Counted from the first letter of the stretch, positions 1-8,008 are shown. The stretch is DNA of 17,234 nt from Acholeplasmatales bacterium (GCA_024681175.1 JAILBI010000096.1:1-17234), one strand, 5' to 3'. The notes: generated by a model from the sequence alone, not told the origin. Numbers and translations: made by a program.

Positions 1-1
1 A

Positions 2-1864
2 ACACAAACTAAGAAATTATTAGATATGATGATTAATTCAATATATACTCACAAAGAAATATTCCTTCGTGAGCTTGTATCAAACGCATCTGATGCGATT
101 GATAAAAGACATTATTTATCATTAACTGATACTAAATTAGCTACAGATTATGAAATAAAGGTAGAAGCTGATAAGGCAGCAAAAACAATCATTATCACTG
201 ATAATGGTGTTGGTATGACTAAGGAAGACCTTGAAAATAATCTAGGTACTATTGCAAAAAGTGGTTCTGAGGAATTCATTGAAAAGCTTGGTGAAGCTCA
301 AAAGGGTGATGTAGATATCATTGGTCAATTTGGTGTCGGCTTTTATTCAGCATTCATGGTTGCAAAGCATGTATCAGTATTAACAAAGAATGTTAATTCA
401 GATAAAGCTTATTTATTTGAAAGTGATGGTCTTGATTCATATTCAATTGAAGAAGCACAAAAAGATGATGCAGGAACTATTATCACATTATATTTAAGAG
501 ATGATACTGAAGAAGAAAAATATTCAGAATATTTAGATGAATATAAGATCCAAGATTTAATTAAAAAATATTCTGATTATGTAAGATATCCTATTAAAAC
601 TTGGGTTACTAAATATGATCCTAAGGATGAAAATGATAAGGATGATAATAAAGAGCCAAAGACTCATTTAGAGCTTGAAACAATTAATTCTATGCTTCCA
701 ATTTGGAAGAAAAATAAATCTGATGTAACTGAAAAGGATTTAAATGAATTTTATAAAAATAAATTCATGGATTATCAAGATCCTATTACATCTATTCAGG
801 TTAAGGTTGAAGGTAATATTACATATGAAGCATTATTATTCATTCCTAAAAAGCCAATGTATGATTTTATGAATGATAATAATGAGCGTGGCTTAAAATT
901 ATATACTAAGGGTGTATTTATTTTAGATAAATGTAAAGAGCTTGTTCCTGAATATTTAAGATTCGTAAAGGGCTTAGTAGATTCAGCAGACCTTCCTTTA
1001 AATATTTCAAGAGAAACATTACAAGAGGATAGAGCAATTAAGAAAATTGCTAAAAATGTTGAAACTAAGATTTTAGGTGAGCTTTCTTCAATGCTTAAAA
1101 ATGATAGAAAGAAATATGAAGAATTCTATTCAAATTATGGTGTCAATTTAAAATATGGTACATATGAAAATTGGGGCGAGAAGAAAGAAAAGCTTCAGGA
1201 TTTAATTCTTTTAAAGAGCTATAAGGAAGATAAATTGATTACATTTAAAGAATATGTTGATAATATGAAGGAAGGTCAAAAGGCTATTTATTTCGTATCT
1301 GCAAAGGATAAGGAACAAGCCTCAAGATTACCTGAAATTAATCAAGTATTAAATAAGGATTATGATTTATTTATTTTATCTGATGGTGTAGATGAATTCA
1401 TGCTTGATGCAATAAAGAATTATAATGAAAAGCCATTTAAAAATATTTCAAAGGATGATCTTGAATTATTATCAGATGATGAAAATAAAAAGATCGATGA
1501 ATTAAAAGAAGAAAAGAAGGATTTCTTAAATACAGTTAAGGAAGCTATCCCATCTGTTAAGGATGTAGTTATTTCTAAAAAATTAACAGATAGAGCTTGC
1601 TCAGTTTCAGCTGAAGGTCAAATCTCATTTGAGATGGAACGTGTATTAAAGGCTCAAAATCATGAGGTTAAGGCAGATAGAATATTTGAGCTTAATCCAA
1701 ATCATCCTATGTTTGAAAAGCTTGAAGGCTTATCAAAGGATAATAAGGATTTATTTAATAAATATGTAAATATTTTATATAATGAATCATTATTAGAACA
1801 AGGAATTATCCCTGATGATACTAAGGCTTTTGCAGAAAACATTACTGAATTATTAATGAAATAA
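2..1864 (+). CDS. htpG: Molecular chaperone HtpG (Hsp90), 5' end cut by window edge
   Basis: Bacterial Hsp90, an ATP-dependent cytosolic dimeric chaperone for stress-labile client proteins. The reading frame is open from base 2, and residues TQTKKLLDMM precede the first ATG at 26. They match the usual HtpG start region, so the gene continues upstream and roughly 10 residues are missing; the ATG at 26 is internal. About 620 residues are visible, near the family's usual ~620-640. ATP-binding N-domain motifs are all present: ELVSNASDAID (catalytic Glu and Asn), DNGVGM, and GQFGVGFYSAF. The middle domain carries LNISRETLQEDRAIKKI with the conserved Arg that contacts ATP. The C-terminal dimerisation region runs to a normal end. 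A strong terminator follows 12 nt after the stop, so this is the last gene of its unit. Nothing looks broken. Confidence 0.97.
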   Translation, partial: TQTKKLLDMMINSIYTHKEIFLRELVSNASDAIDKRHYLSLTDTKLATDYEIKVEADKAAKTIIITDNGVGMTKEDLENNLGTIAKSGSEEFIEKLGEAQKGDVDIIGQFGVGFYSAFMVAKHVSVLTKNVNSDKAYLFESDGLDSYSIEEAQKDDAGTIITLYLRDDTEEEKYSEYLDEYKIQDLIKKYSDYVRYPIKTWVTKYDPKDENDKDDNKEPKTHLELETINSMLPIWKKNKSDVTEKDLNEFYKNKFMDYQDPITSIQVKVEGNITYEALLFIPKKPMYDFMNDNNERGLKLYTKGVFILDKCKELVPEYLRFVKGLVDSADLPLNISRETLQEDRAIKKIAKNVETKILGELSSMLKNDRKKYEEFYSNYGVNLKYGTYENWGEKKEKLQDLILLKSYKEDKLITFKEYVDNMKEGQKAIYFVSAKDKEQASRLPEINQVLNKDYDLFILSDGVDEFMLDAIKNYNEKPFKNISKDDLELLSDDENKKIDELKEEKKDFLNTVKEAIPSVKDVVISKKLTDRACSVSAEGQISFEMERVLKAQNHEVKADRIFELNPNHPMFEKLEGLSKDNKDLFNKYVNILYNESLLEQGIIPDDTKAFAENITELLMK

Positions 1865-1875
1865 ATATAAATTTA

Positions 1876-1920
1876 GGAAAAATTCACTCAAATATTACTT
1901 TTGAGTGATTTTTTCCTTTT
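1876..1920 (+). terminator. Intrinsic terminator after htpG
   Basis: Long stem: 1876-1892 pairs with 1900-1916, with a single mismatch at 1883/1909. The core is CACTCAAA / TTTGAGTG. The loop is about 7 nt, and the descending strand and tail are T-rich. The flanking A and T runs also pair, so it could work on either strand. Confidence 0.9.
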
Positions 1921-1938
1921 TATTTAAATAATTTAGTA

Positions 1939-1955
1939 CTACAATTTTGTTGTAG
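1939..1955. promoter_or_regulatory. Dyad upstream of the MATE exporter gene (possible operator)
   Basis: CTACAA (1939-1944) and TTGTAG (1950-1955) form a 6-bp inverted repeat spaced by 5 nt, just before the ribosome site (AAGGAAAAGGA) of the MATE gene. It overlaps a possible -10 box (TACAAT, 1940-1945) whose -35 is poor. The TACAA/TTGTA pattern resembles MarR-family or BlaI-family operators, but no regulator is encoded next to it. It could equally be an RNA hairpin in the leader, or chance. Confidence 0.35.
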
Positions 1956-1971
1956 AAAGGAAAAGGATATC

Positions 1972-3576
1972 ATGGCTACAGAAGCAAAAAGAAGAGAAAT
2001 GATTCTAAAAGGTGACCTATTAAAGACTATTCTTGCAATATGCTTACCTATCGCTTTATATAATTTCTTTAATAGTGCATATACTGTTATTGACCAAATT
2101 ATTTGTGCATCAATTAATACTACAGCACAAAATGCAGTATCATCAATAAGCCAGATTAAAAGTACAATATCTGCCTTTGGTGGAGGTCTTGCTGCAGGTG
2201 GTGGTGTACTTGTTGCTAGATATTATGGTGCAGGTGACCTTAAAAATGCACGTCATTCAGCATCTAATTTATTATTTATGTCAGTCATTTTATCTTTAAT
2301 ATTGATGTTGATATTAATTCCTTTATCAGAACCAATTTTAAGAATGTGTCAAATCGCAGAAGATTCAGTAAAAATTGGTGTTAATTATTTTAGATTACAA
2401 ATGCTTGAGCTTGCATTTGTATCTATCAATAGTGTATTTATTGGTTTAGAGAAGGCTAAAGGTAATTCTAAGCGTATAATGGTTTTAAATATTGTTGTAA
2501 TGCTTATGAAGCTTGGATTAACATGTGCCTTTGTATATGGATTTAAATGGTTAGATATTGTTTCAGTTGAAACTGCCACAATTATTGCTCAAGCTGCATT
2601 AACATTATATGGCTTAATAATATTATTTAGACCATCTAATATATTACATGTATCTATTAAATTATTACCTTTAAAAAAGGTTTATACAGTAAGAATTTTA
2701 CAATTATCAATTCCTATTTTCTTTGGTAAATTTGTAATGAGTATGGGTAAGGTTGTTGTAAATGGCATGTGTGGTGCATTCTGGAATAAGGGTAATGCAG
2801 ATCCTTTAATGGATGGATTAATTGTAGGTACCCTTGGTGTATCAAATAATATTTCAGGATTAATTACATCACCTACAAATTCATTTGAGGAAGGAACATC
2901 TACAATTGTTTCTCAAAATTTAGGTAATAGAAATATTAAAAGAGCTGTTAGAACATTCTGGAAATCATTAATAGTAGTTACTATTATTTCAGCAATAGGC
3001 TATATTTTATTAAGATTTTTCTTAATAGATCAAATAACTGATTTATTTACATTAGTTAAAAACCAAAGTGAATCAAAGGAAAGAATGGAAACATATAAAA
3101 ATATGATAAAAGACATATTTGTATTTGATTCATTATCCATTCCAGCACTTGGTATTACTGCCGCAATCTTAGGCTTATTATATGGCTTTGGTCAAACTAA
3201 ATTGTCATTTTTCTTAAATTTATCAAGAATAGGTTCAAGAATAATAATATTATTAATTTGTTATTACCTAACTCCATTAAAAACTGATCCTACATTCTGT
3301 GCAGGCTTATCAATGGGTATTAGTAATATTGTAATACTTTTAGTTGCAACATTATTCTTAGTATTCTTCCTACTTCATGTAAAGAAGAAAGGATATTTAG
3401 GTATGCAGCTATCTGACCCTGAACCAGATGTATCTCCACTTGTTTATGAAGAGGATGAAAAGAAAGAAATATTTGATCCTGAGGATACTCCTCCAATAGA
3501 AGAAAAAGAGACATTTGAGGAAGAGATTGCAGATTCAATTATAGAAAGTGAAAATCCTTGTGATAATAATCAATAA
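1972..3576 (+). CDS. MATE-family multidrug/Na+ antiporter with acidic C-terminal tail
   Basis: Integral membrane exporter of the MatE family, which uses Na+ or H+ gradients to expel cationic or organic compounds. The 534-residue protein starts at ATG 1972 behind a purine-rich ribosome site. It opens with LLKTILAICLPIALYNFFNSAYTVID, split as usual for MATE helix 1, then shows the Gly-rich segment GGGLAAGGGVLVARYYGAGD, typical of the N-terminal half. Many hydrophobic helices follow, and the second half starts near residue 240 (LQLSIPIFFGKFVMSMG), fitting the 12-helix two-lobe fold. Residues ~471-534 form a hydrophilic tail rich in Glu and Asp, not part of the family core. Terminators on both sides indicate a single-gene unit. 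The substrate cannot be told from sequence. Fold assignment is firm; the drug-efflux role is inferred. Confidence 0.88.
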   Translation: MATEAKRREMILKGDLLKTILAICLPIALYNFFNSAYTVIDQIICASINTTAQNAVSSISQIKSTISAFGGGLAAGGGVLVARYYGAGDLKNARHSASNLLFMSVILSLILMLILIPLSEPILRMCQIAEDSVKIGVNYFRLQMLELAFVSINSVFIGLEKAKGNSKRIMVLNIVVMLMKLGLTCAFVYGFKWLDIVSVETATIIAQAALTLYGLIILFRPSNILHVSIKLLPLKKVYTVRILQLSIPIFFGKFVMSMGKVVVNGMCGAFWNKGNADPLMDGLIVGTLGVSNNISGLITSPTNSFEEGTSTIVSQNLGNRNIKRAVRTFWKSLIVVTIISAIGYILLRFFLIDQITDLFTLVKNQSESKERMETYKNMIKDIFVFDSLSIPALGITAAILGLLYGFGQTKLSFFLNLSRIGSRIIILLICYYLTPLKTDPTFCAGLSMGISNIVILLVATLFLVFFLLHVKKKGYLGMQLSDPEPDVSPLVYEEDEKKEIFDPEDTPPIEEKETFEEEIADSIIESENPCDNNQ

Positions 3577-3599
3577 AGCGCAAAATTGCGCTTTATTTT
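3574..3599 (+). terminator. Intrinsic terminator overlapping the MATE stop codon
   Basis: TAAAGCGCAA (3574-3583) pairs with TTGCGCTTTA (3586-3595), leaving a tight loop, followed by a short T-run. The stop codon lies inside the ascending arm, so terminating ribosomes would overlap the hairpin. The T-tract is short, so it may leak into the Nudix gene. Confidence 0.75.
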
Positions 3600-3624
3600 C
3601 ATTTATATTGAATTATGATAAAAT
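3596..3624 (+). promoter_or_regulatory. Predicted sigma-A promoter of the Nudix gene
   Basis: TTTTCA (3596-3601, 4 of 6 matches to TTGACA), a 17-nt spacer, then TAAAAT (3619-3624) preceded by TGA, which makes an extended -10. Transcription would start near 3631, about 20 nt before the ATG. It overlaps the T-tail of the preceding terminator. Confidence 0.5.
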
Positions 3625-3652
3625 ATTAAAAAATAATAAAAGAGGTATCATT

Positions 3653-4192
3653 ATGGATTTAAAAGAAAAGAAATTAAATAGTAAATTAATATATGAAGGA
3701 AAGGTAGTTACCTTATATAAGGATGATGTTTTATGCCCTAATGGTAATAAATCTATAAGAGAGGTAGTAAGACATACTAAGGGTGCATGTATTTTATGTA
3801 TTAATGATAAAAATGAAGTATATGTTATAAAGCAATATAGATATCCATATGATGATATTATTTATGAGCTTCCTGCGGGTAAGGCAGATGAAGGTGAAGA
3901 TCCATCTATAACATGTGTAAGAGAGCTTGAGGAGGAAGCAGGCTTAAAGGCTTTAAATATTATTCCTTTAGGATCTATGTATCCATCTTGTGGATATACA
4001 GATGAAATAATTTATTTATATTTATGTGATAAATTTGTTGAAACAAAAAAACATTTTGATTTTGATGAAGCACTAGAGGGTAAATTTATTCCTTTTGATG
4101 AATTAATCGAAATGATTAAAAATGATACATTTAAGGATGCAAAAGGTATTTGTGCTGTAGCTAGATATATGATGATGAAGAATATAAAATAA
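3653..4192 (+). CDS. Nudix hydrolase, ADP-ribose pyrophosphatase type
   Basis: Probably hydrolyses ADP-ribose to AMP and ribose 5-phosphate, a cytosolic housekeeping reaction. The frame is open upstream to 3548, but that stretch overlaps the preceding gene's end, its terminator and this gene's promoter. ATG 3653 has AGAGG 7 nt upstream, giving 179 residues, close to B. subtilis NudF-type enzymes. The Nudix box is perfect from Gly76 (spelled out, G-x5-E-x7-R-E-L-x-E-E-x-G-L), with the metal-binding Glu cluster intact. About 15 residues beyond it lies YPSCGYTDEIIYLY, matching the segment that distinguishes ADP-ribose pyrophosphatases from other Nudix enzymes. There the usual Pro of PSPG is Cys. 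The gene stands alone between terminators. Family is certain; the exact substrate is inference. Confidence 0.88.
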   Translation: MDLKEKKLNSKLIYEGKVVTLYKDDVLCPNGNKSIREVVRHTKGACILCINDKNEVYVIKQYRYPYDDIIYELPAGKADEGEDPSITCVRELEEEAGLKALNIIPLGSMYPSCGYTDEIIYLYLCDKFVETKKHFDFDEALEGKFIPFDELIEMIKNDTFKDAKGICAVARYMMMKNIK

Positions 4193-4194
4193 TT

Positions 4195-4225
4195 AAGAAT
4201 AATGGAGGTTTTCTCCATTATTTTT
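4195..4225 (+). terminator. Intrinsic terminator after the Nudix gene
   Basis: AATGGAG (4201-4207) pairs with CTCCATT (4213-4219) over a 5-nt loop. Flanking A and T residues extend the stem to 4195/4225, and the descending side ends in TTTTT. Confidence 0.85.
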
Positions 4226-4286
4226 AATATAAAATATTAACATTAAAAAATATTTATCTTTTTTGGTTTTAAAATATTTATTATTG

Positions 4287-4295
4287 TGTTAAAAT
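4287..4295 (+). promoter_or_regulatory. Possible extended -10 promoter of the TIR-Sel1 gene
   Basis: TGTTAAAAT (4287-4295) fits a TGn-TAAAAT extended -10, but no good -35 lies 17 nt upstream. TATGAT (4296-4301) is an alternative -10. The 140-nt gap before the gene is otherwise featureless and very AT-rich. Confidence 0.35.
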
Positions 4296-4335
4296 TATGA
4301 TAATGGTTTTTGTTTGCTAAAAAGGAGTGATCAAA

Positions 4336-6801
4336 TTGGGTAAGATTTTATTTTTATCATATGTTGCAAGCGCAAAGGCTAAGGTTAATCAAATTAAAAA
4401 TGAATTGATTAAGCATGGCTATGAAATTAAAGATGAGCTTGTAGAAGGTGTAAATAGAACAAGAGTTTCTATTTTAAGAAGTCATGCGATTATTTTATTT
4501 GTATCAACTAAATCTTTATTAGATAATCAATTTTATCAAGATTATGAAACAATTTATAAATTTAATCGTGGTAAAACTATTATCGAAGTAGTTTTAGATA
4601 AGGATATCGATTCATTATATGATTCTGTTTATAATGATGAAGAAGTTACAGATGAAGATTTACTTCGTGCTGATGATTTTAGATCTAAAATTGAGCGTGG
4701 TACACCACTTTATTTAGATGAAAATTTAATGGATGATCTATTAACTTTATTAGGCGATGAAGGTGCACCTGAACCAAAGAAGACTGAAGAGGTTAAAGAA
4801 GAAGCTAAGCCTGAGGTTAAGGAAGAAGCTCCAGTTGAAGTAAAAGAAGAAACAAAAGAAGAACCTGTAGCTCAAGAAGCACAAGAAGAAAAAGTTGAAG
4901 AAGAAAAAGCAAACGAACCTGTAGTTGAACAAAAAGAAGAACCAAAGGAAGAAATTAAAGCTGAAGAAAAGGAAGAAGACAAGATTGAACCTTTAGCTGA
5001 TAGTGAGGTTAAAGAAGTAAAAATTGTTAAGCTTGATAGAGATGCTTTAGAAAAAGCTATCTTTAAATTTTCTCAAGAAGAATATCCTGAAGCTTTAAGC
5101 TTATTTACACAAACATCTGATGATCCTGTAGCTCAATTATATTTAGGCTACATGTATCAAAATGGCTTAGGATTACCTGAAAATGATTCTTTAGCATTTG
5201 AATGGTATAGATTAGCTGTTGAAAATAATAATGATTATGCAAATTCTAATTTAGCTGATTGTTATTATTATGGAATTGGTACAGAAAAGAATCATTTCTT
5301 AGCTGCAAGATATTATGCTAAGGCTGCATCTTTAGGTGATAAGGAAGCATTACTTCATTTAGCTAATTGTTATTATTTTGGTAAAGATGATGTTAGAGAT
5401 TATGATAAAGCATTCCAAATTTATAATTTATTCGCATCTGAAAATAATACATATGCTAAATTTATGATTGGTTTAATGTATTTCCAAGGTCAGGGTGTTG
5501 AAAAGGATTATAAGAAATCTTTACAATATTTCCAAGATGCTGCAAAAGAAAATTATCCAGAGGCTTTAACTAACCTTGGTACTCAATATTATCAAGGCTT
5601 AGGTGTTAAAAAGGATATTAATGTTGCATTAAATTATTATCAAATGGCATTAAATCTTGATGAACCAAATGCTGCAAAGAATTTAGGTGATTATTATTAT
5701 TACGATCTTGGTGGTATTTCTGAAAAGAAGGGTGTTGATTTCTATAAGAAAGCAGCAACACTTGGTTCAGGAGATGCTCAATATGAGCTTGGTTTAATTT
5801 GTGAAAGTGCATCTTATCCAGACCTACCTATCACTGATTGTGTTAAGTGGTATACAAAAGCAACTCAAAATAGCTCTGCAGAAGCATTCCATAAATTAGG
5901 TACATTCTATTATTTTGGTTATGCAACAGGCACAGCTTATGAAATTAAAGTAGATAAAGAAAAAGCATTTAGTCTTTATAAAGAATCAGCTGATTTAGAT
6001 TATGTTCCAGGTATTTTAGATACTGCAAGATGCTATAGAACTGGTATTGGAACTGAACAAGATTCTAAAAAAGCATTTGAATTATATAAGAAGGCAGCTA
6101 AATATGATTCACCAGAAGGATTAAATTTACTTGGTGATTGCTATCTTACAGCAATTGGTACTGATGCAGATAATGATAAAGCATTTGATTGCTACAAGAA
6201 GGCTGCAGATTTACAATCTCCAGATGGATATTTAAATCTTGGTAAATGTTATTATTATGGATATGGTACTATTAAGAATTTCGTTTTAGCATTATCATTC
6301 TATAAGAAAGCCGCAATTGAAGATTTAAGAGAAGCACAAGTATTACTTGGAAATTGTTATTACAATGGTACAGGTACTAACCAAGATTTCAAGATGGCTG
6401 TACAATGGTATAACCGTGCTGCAAAGCAAGGTAGTGGTTCAGCAAATTATCAGCTTGGTAGATGCTATGCATATGGTCAAGGTGTTAAGCAGGATATGGA
6501 TAAGGCTATGAACTATTATGAAACAGCCGCATCATTAAATGATGAACTTGCATTAATGGAGCTTGGCGATCATTATATTGATTCTAATAATCCTGATGCT
6601 GATCAAGAACGCGGATTTAATTATTATTTACAAGCATCTAATCTTAATTTTGCCCCTGCAAAGCTTCGTTTAGCTGAATGCTATTATGCTGGTGTAGGTG
6701 TTGAAAAGGATGAAGAATATGCAAGAACTTTAGCTGAACAGCTTGCTGCAAATGGTGATGAAGATGCAGCTAATTTCTTAGCTGATTATTTCCCACAATA
6801 A
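4336..6801 (+). CDS. TIR-like domain protein with acidic linker and ~15 Sel1-like repeats
   Basis: A large soluble protein of 821 residues in three parts. Residues ~1-100 look like a TIR fold: strand KILFLSYVAS, a helix, HAIILFVS, then an alpha-C-like helix with Tyr67-x3-Glu71. That resembles the WxxxE of NAD-cleaving TIR domains with Trp replaced by Tyr. Residues ~142-230 are a low-complexity Glu/Lys/Pro/Val linker. Residues ~265-821 are about 15 tandem Sel1-like repeats of ~36 residues (e.g. LGDCYLTAIGT, FDCYKKAADLQS), a helical solenoid usually used for protein binding, ending in a half repeat. Start: AAAAGGAG (4320-4327) abuts GTG 4327 and cannot serve it; TTG 4336, 8 nt downstream, fits. 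No signal peptide or membrane helix. It is monocistronic among housekeeping genes, so a defence role has no support from context. NADase activity is possible but unproven. Confidence 0.78.
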   Translation: MGKILFLSYVASAKAKVNQIKNELIKHGYEIKDELVEGVNRTRVSILRSHAIILFVSTKSLLDNQFYQDYETIYKFNRGKTIIEVVLDKDIDSLYDSVYNDEEVTDEDLLRADDFRSKIERGTPLYLDENLMDDLLTLLGDEGAPEPKKTEEVKEEAKPEVKEEAPVEVKEETKEEPVAQEAQEEKVEEEKANEPVVEQKEEPKEEIKAEEKEEDKIEPLADSEVKEVKIVKLDRDALEKAIFKFSQEEYPEALSLFTQTSDDPVAQLYLGYMYQNGLGLPENDSLAFEWYRLAVENNNDYANSNLADCYYYGIGTEKNHFLAARYYAKAASLGDKEALLHLANCYYFGKDDVRDYDKAFQIYNLFASENNTYAKFMIGLMYFQGQGVEKDYKKSLQYFQDAAKENYPEALTNLGTQYYQGLGVKKDINVALNYYQMALNLDEPNAAKNLGDYYYYDLGGISEKKGVDFYKKAATLGSGDAQYELGLICESASYPDLPITDCVKWYTKATQNSSAEAFHKLGTFYYFGYATGTAYEIKVDKEKAFSLYKESADLDYVPGILDTARCYRTGIGTEQDSKKAFELYKKAAKYDSPEGLNLLGDCYLTAIGTDADNDKAFDCYKKAADLQSPDGYLNLGKCYYYGYGTIKNFVLALSFYKKAAIEDLREAQVLLGNCYYNGTGTNQDFKMAVQWYNRAAKQGSGSANYQLGRCYAYGQGVKQDMDKAMNYYETAASLNDELALMELGDHYIDSNNPDADQERGFNYYLQASNLNFAPAKLRLAECYYAGVGVEKDEEYARTLAEQLAANGDEDAANFLADYFPQ

Positions 6802-6807
6802 TTAATT

Positions 6808-6839
6808 AAGACAATCATTAATTTGATTGTCTTTTTTTC
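6808..6839 (+). terminator. Intrinsic terminator after the TIR-Sel1 gene
   Basis: AAGACAATCA (6808-6817) pairs perfectly with TGATTGTCTT (6824-6833) over a 6-nt loop, followed by a T-run to 6838. Confidence 0.93.
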
Positions 6840-6850
6840 TTTCAATTTTC

Positions 6851-6879
6851 TTGCTTAATATTTATTAAAATATTATAAT
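6851..6879 (+). promoter_or_regulatory. Sigma-A promoter of the WYL regulator unit
   Basis: TTGCTT (6851-6856), a 17-nt spacer and a perfect TATAAT (6874-6879). Transcription would begin near 6886, exactly where the long inverted repeat of the leader begins, leaving about 120 nt of 5' untranslated RNA. Confidence 0.8.
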
Positions 6880-6885
6880 TTAAAA

Positions 6886-6988
6886 GGTGGTAAATAGAGA
6901 TTCTTTCTCCCAAAAAATTTATATAAAAACACCTAGATATATGTATATATATCAATATAAAAATCATACAAAATCTCATTTTACCACC
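6886..6988 (+). promoter_or_regulatory. Structured 5' leader upstream of the WYL regulator
   Basis: Bases 6886-6902 pair with 6972-6988 at 15 of 17 positions: GGTGGTAAA with TTTACCACC, a 2x2 internal loop, then GAGATT with AATCTC. Inside, 6918-6924 can pair with 6955-6961, and 6936-6942 with 6947-6953; these are nearly all A-U and weaker. TCTCC (6906-6910) in the closed loop can pair with GGAGA (6998-7002) of the ribosome site. The shape suggests a cis-regulatory RNA or riboswitch-like leader. I recognise no known class. A reading frame from GTG 6887 crosses it but would be an unlikely N-terminus. Confidence 0.5.
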
Positions 6989-7006
6989 GCTATTTTAGGA
7001 GAGCAT

Positions 7007-8008
7007 ATGGATAGAACACTTAATTGTCTTACAACATTAATAATTTTAAATTCTACACAGGGTGATTATGTTTCTACAGATGACCTTGCTGAAATGCTAG
7101 AATGTAATAAAAGAAATATAAGAGAATACGTAAGTGTATTAAAGGATGCTGGCTACGATATTATTTCTAAGCAAGGAAAATATGGTGGCTATAGATTAAA
7201 TTACAATAATAATTTAAAATCTATTGGTAAAGAATTAACTAAAGAAGAATTTGTTGCATTACGTAATGCATCAATTTATTTAAATTCAGCAAATACCTCT
7301 TTTACAAGTATAAAGGATTTTGATACTGCAGTAGGTAAAATACTTGCAATATCAAGACATCGCTTTGATGAAATTAAATATCCATTAAAGGCTTTAGAAA
7401 GATTTCCATCATCATCTAATAAATCTTTAATGCTTAAATTTTATAAGGATTTAGATGGTGCAATTACATCTAAAAAAAGAGCTTTAATTACATATAAGGA
7501 CTCTAAAGGATTTGATGCAATGCATAAGGTAGATCCTTATTATGTATATGCTTATCATAATGATTATTATTTAATTGCTTGGGATTTAGGTAATGATTCA
7601 AGCATTAATTCAGGCTTTAAGCATTTTAAATTAACAAGAATGAAGGATTTAAGAATCCTAAATGAGCATTATAATCCTGATATATATTTTGATTATCATG
7701 ATTATGTAGATGATTATGGCATTAAATCAGAATCAGAAGGCTTTGAGGAATATGATGTTTTAATTAAATTTACTGGTGTTTCACAAGATATTATTAAAGA
7801 ACATATTTATGGTAAAAATCAAAAAATAATTGAAAATGAAGATGGTACATTTAATTTATCTTGTACAATGAGAAATAAAATGATTATTATATCATTTGTA
7901 TTATCTTATAATAGTGCTTGTGAGCTATTAGAGCCAAAAGAATTAAGAGATGAAATTAAATCAAAGGTAGCTTTAATGAATAATATTTATAATGGAGAGT
8001 CAAAATGA
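7007..8008 (+). CDS. HTH-WYL domain transcriptional regulator
   Basis: A predicted DNA-binding regulator of the YafY/WYL class, whose WYL domain senses small ligands or nucleic acid. The ATG at 7007 is chosen because AGGAGAG (6997-7003) lies just upstream. The frame extends to GTG 6887, but those 40 codons are Lys/Tyr-rich and coincide with the folded leader. The protein has 333 residues. Residues 1-64 form an HTH_11-type winged helix (VSTDDLAEMLECNKRNIREY, then a wing at KQGKYGGYRL). Residues ~158-225 form the WYL domain, with HNDYYLIAW holding the signature as YYL and a conserved Arg in HFKLTRM. The C-terminal ~90 residues fit the WCX region. It overlaps the next gene by 4 nt (ATGA), so the two are co-translated, and it may control its own unit. 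Ligand unknown. Confidence 0.88.
   Translation: MDRTLNCLTTLIILNSTQGDYVSTDDLAEMLECNKRNIREYVSVLKDAGYDIISKQGKYGGYRLNYNNNLKSIGKELTKEEFVALRNASIYLNSANTSFTSIKDFDTAVGKILAISRHRFDEIKYPLKALERFPSSSNKSLMLKFYKDLDGAITSKKRALITYKDSKGFDAMHKVDPYYVYAYHNDYYLIAWDLGNDSSINSGFKHFKLTRMKDLRILNEHYNPDIYFDYHDYVDDYGIKSESEGFEEYDVLIKFTGVSQDIIKEHIYGKNQKIIENEDGTFNLSCTMRNKMIIISFVLSYNSACELLEPKELRDEIKSKVALMNNIYNGESK

Noticed and set aside
26..28. ATG 26 as the start of htpG
   Set aside because: The frame is open upstream to base 2 and encodes residues matching the HtpG N-terminus, so the gene is cut by the window edge and this Met is internal.
3548..3652. N-terminal extension of the Nudix gene overlapping the MATE gene
   Set aside because: It runs through the MATE stop, the terminator and the promoter, and lacks a ribosome site; the conserved protein begins at ATG 3653.
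4750..5020. Glu/Lys-rich DNA as a tandem repeat or antisense gene
   Set aside because: The repetition comes from GAA/AAA codon bias in a low-complexity linker; units are irregular and the antisense frame has no ribosome site or family features.
4336..6801. TIR-Sel1 gene as part of an anti-phage defence island
   Set aside because: Both neighbours are ordinary single-gene units with their own terminators, and no nuclease, cyclase, restriction or mobile gene is present. Defence remains only a hypothesis.
6886..6988. T-box or tRNA reading of the WYL leader (GGTGG and ACCACC motifs)
   Set aside because: It lacks the T-box consensus, a specifier hairpin and a downstream synthetase or transporter gene, and does not fold as a tRNA cloverleaf.
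6887..7006. 40-residue N-terminal extension of the WYL regulator from GTG 6887
   Set aside because: No ribosome site, composition unlike a protein domain, coincides with predicted RNA structure and starts at the predicted transcription start; ATG 7007 has a good AGGAGAG.
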